From Pseudomonadota bacterium (lineage in GTDB: Bacteria > Pseudomonadota > Alphaproteobacteria > Caulobacterales > Aquidulcibacteraceae), in the NCBI GenBank assembly GCA_020161405.1, contig JAIUOD010000001.1:186001-250000 (forward strand): a stretch of 64,000 nucleotides of DNA, written 5' to 3'. Shown piece by piece: positions 62,331 through 64,000 of the stretch. The first letter of the stretch is position 1, and every line of letters starts with the position of its first letter. The notes beneath the pieces were generated by a model that saw only the letters and a program-made list of their open reading frames with translations, had not been told where the DNA came from and did not search any database. Position numbers and translations under genes: made by a program.

Positions 62331-64000
62331 ATGAGATGCTTCAATAAATTTAAGTCGCTAAGTGTTAGCGCTTCAGCGTTTGCATTAAGTGCAGCGCTTG
62401 GTCTAACAATTATGACTTCAACACCAGCAATGGCAGTTGAAACAACATCTGGCTTACAGGGGCACGTAATTTCTGCACCTGCTGGCACAAAAGTTACTGC
62501 TACTAACGTTGATAATGGTGCAAAAGCTACAGTAAATGTCCAAGCTGATGGCTCATATAGTATCGTTGGCTTAAGACCAGGTACATACAATGTAACCTTT
62601 AAATCGCCAGATGGTAAGGTTCTAAACGAATCGGTTCTTTTGACTGTTGGCGAAACTACTTCTTTGACTTCCGACATGTCGAAAGCAACTGAAGTTGTAA
62701 CAGTAATTGGTCGCAGAAAAGAAGTTAGAACTTCAGAAGTTGCAACTTCAGTTTCAAAAACTCAAATCGAATCCATCCCGCAAAATGGTCGTAACTTCTT
62801 ATCATTTGCCGCTTTAGCGCCAGGTGTTTCTTATTCTACAGACCCTGAACGCAAAGTGATTCAGTCTGGCGCTTCAAGTGCTAATGCTGTGAATTTGTTT
62901 ATTGATGGCATGAGCCAAAAGAACCAAGTTCTTCAAGGTGGTATTGCTGGCCAAGATGCTTCTCGTGGTAATCCATTCCCGCAGGATGCAATTCAAGAAT
63001 ATAAAGTTTCAACACAAAACTTTAAAGCTGAATATGAGCAGGCATCTTCCGCGATTATTACCGCTGTAACAATCACAGGTACTAATAAATTTAAAGGTTC
63101 AGTTTTCGGCAATTACCAATCAAAAGGTATGATTGGTCAACCATATTATGAACGCAGCAACCCAAAACCTGATTTATCAAATAAAGAATATGGCGCAACA
63201 ATGTCTGGCCCTATTATTAAAGATAAATTATTCTGGGCTGCATCTGCAGAAATTCGTCGCGATAGCAGGCCTTCTGCTTCAGTTTTGATGCCAACAGCTT
63301 CACAAATGCTTGTTAATCCAGCAACTGAAACAGCAAATGCATCTATGACTACTTTGGCAAGTGCATTGGCATCTAAATACAATGGCTCATTTGCGAAAGA
63401 TTTTAGCCAAGATACTTATTGGGGTAAATTAACTTACCTTATGAGTGATGTTGACACCTTTGATTTAGAATTAAAAACACGCAAAGAAGATGATCTTCGC
63501 GGATTCGGCGGAACGAATGCTTTTGAGCGTGGAAATTCTCAAGCACAAGATGAAAAGCTTGCATTGTTAAAATGGCGTCACCGCGGTGAAAATTTTGTAA
63601 ACGAAGCTTCGTTATCATACCAAAAAAATAATTGGGGACAAAGACCAACTTCAACGGGTCCTGGTATTACTCTAGTAAAGACAGAAATGTCAAAACCTCT
63701 AAATGAACCAATTACAAATTTTAGCCGCGTTACTGGGACGTTTGGTGGCATTCCATATGCGCAAGACAAGAACCAACTTAATACCACTTTAAAAGATGAA
63801 GTGACCCTTTCTAATATTGATTGGAATGGTCGCCATACAGTGAAAATTGGCGGTAAAATTGCACGCTATGAATATGAGGCTTCTGAAGCAATTCCAGTTT
63901 CAAACCCTGAATTATTCTTCGATGTTCGTACTTTTGTTCTTGGCGGAAATAATACGCCAATCGCAGCTAAAATCATGGATGGTGATCCATTATTGGGTGC
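62331..64000 (+). CDS. TonB-dependent receptor, Oar-like (3' end outside window)
   Basis: Outer-membrane receptor; 556 codons are visible and the frame is open at the end. Starts at ATG 62331 behind GGGAGGAATTGA. A signal peptide ends near TPAMAVETT; next a carboxypeptidase-regulatory-like domain (APAGTKVTATNVDNGAKATV; LRPGTYNVTFKSPDG), a TonB-box-like region (TEVVTVIGRRKEV), a plug (IESIPQNGRNFLSFAALAPG; AVNLFIDGMSQ; AIITAVTITGTN) and the start of the barrel. This Oar/CarboxypepD_reg layout is common in receptors for large or unusual substrates. Linked to the halogenase genes by shared operators. Confidence 0.92.
   Translation, partial: MRCFNKFKSLSVSASAFALSAALGLTIMTSTPAMAVETTSGLQGHVISAPAGTKVTATNVDNGAKATVNVQADGSYSIVGLRPGTYNVTFKSPDGKVLNESVLLTVGETTSLTSDMSKATEVVTVIGRRKEVRTSEVATSVSKTQIESIPQNGRNFLSFAALAPGVSYSTDPERKVIQSGASSANAVNLFIDGMSQKNQVLQGGIAGQDASRGNPFPQDAIQEYKVSTQNFKAEYEQASSAIITAVTITGTNKFKGSVFGNYQSKGMIGQPYYERSNPKPDLSNKEYGATMSGPIIKDKLFWAASAEIRRDSRPSASVLMPTASQMLVNPATETANASMTTLASALASKYNGSFAKDFSQDTYWGKLTYLMSDVDTFDLELKTRKEDDLRGFGGTNAFERGNSQAQDEKLALLKWRHRGENFVNEASLSYQKNNWGQRPTSTGPGITLVKTEMSKPLNEPITNFSRVTGTFGGIPYAQDKNQLNTTLKDEVTLSNIDWNGRHTVKIGGKIARYEYEASEAIPVSNPELFFDVRTFVLGGNNTPIAAKIMDGDPLLG

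Overview
The window is about 64 kb of AT-rich chromosome from an alphaproteobacterium, most likely related to Caulobacterales or Hyphomonadaceae. This is inferred from gene content, not from a marker-gene search. The supporting signs are the order RNase D-lptC-lptA-lptB-rpoN-hpf-ptsN, the trxB-lysR pair, an ELM1-family gene, an NDUFAF5-like methyltransferase next to comF, and large TonB-dependent receptors (TBDRs) linked to LacI-type operators and flavin-dependent halogenases. No rRNA, tRNA, integrase or transposase gene was recognised.

Left part (1-10.7 kb, all on the minus strand). A sugar-uptake locus comes first: a TBDR cut by the window edge, an SLC45/GPH-type MFS transporter and a LacI regulator, with three copies of a CG-centred palindrome at the two transport genes. 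One copy overlaps the stop codon of the MFS gene. Next are kdsA-kdsD (Kdo synthesis), then a complete vitamin B12 import operon, btuB-btuF-btuC-btuD, preceded by a cobalamin riboswitch.

Centre (10.8-32.7 kb, minus strand). This is a two-partner-secretion, CDI-like polymorphic toxin locus. The order is fhaC (TpsB transporter), a giant fhaB/cdiA (about 5530 residues) with a variable C-terminus after a TENN motif, a candidate membrane-bound zinc-ribbon immunity protein, an orphan toxin-bearing FhaB C-terminal module without secretion signal, a second candidate immunity gene, and a broken third module. The broken module carries a 427-bp near-identical, collinear copy of a segment of the main fhaB gene. 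The arrangement fits a reservoir of displaced toxin/immunity tails that can recombine into the expressed gene, and it is the most interesting part of the window.

Right part (33-58.9 kb, mostly plus strand). These are housekeeping genes: glmM, carB, greA, an ELM1-family gene, trxB and lysR, then a candidate small C-rich RNA with promoter and terminator, a TonB-like protein lacking a TonB domain, comF, two overlapping CPBP membrane proteases, rluB, a group of small enzymes (SRPBCC, pirin, cupin, SOUL), and a DUF559 nuclease bordered by palindromic multi-hairpin elements. After these come ettA, an RNase D-like gene, the lptCAB export genes, rpoN, short-form hpf and ptsN.

Right edge (58.9-64 kb). 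Two flavin-dependent 'tryptophan halogenase' family genes diverge from a TGTAAACGTTTACA-type operator. A second large TBDR (Oar-like, cut by the window end) has two related sites in its promoter region. The three genes probably form one regulon for an unidentified substrate.
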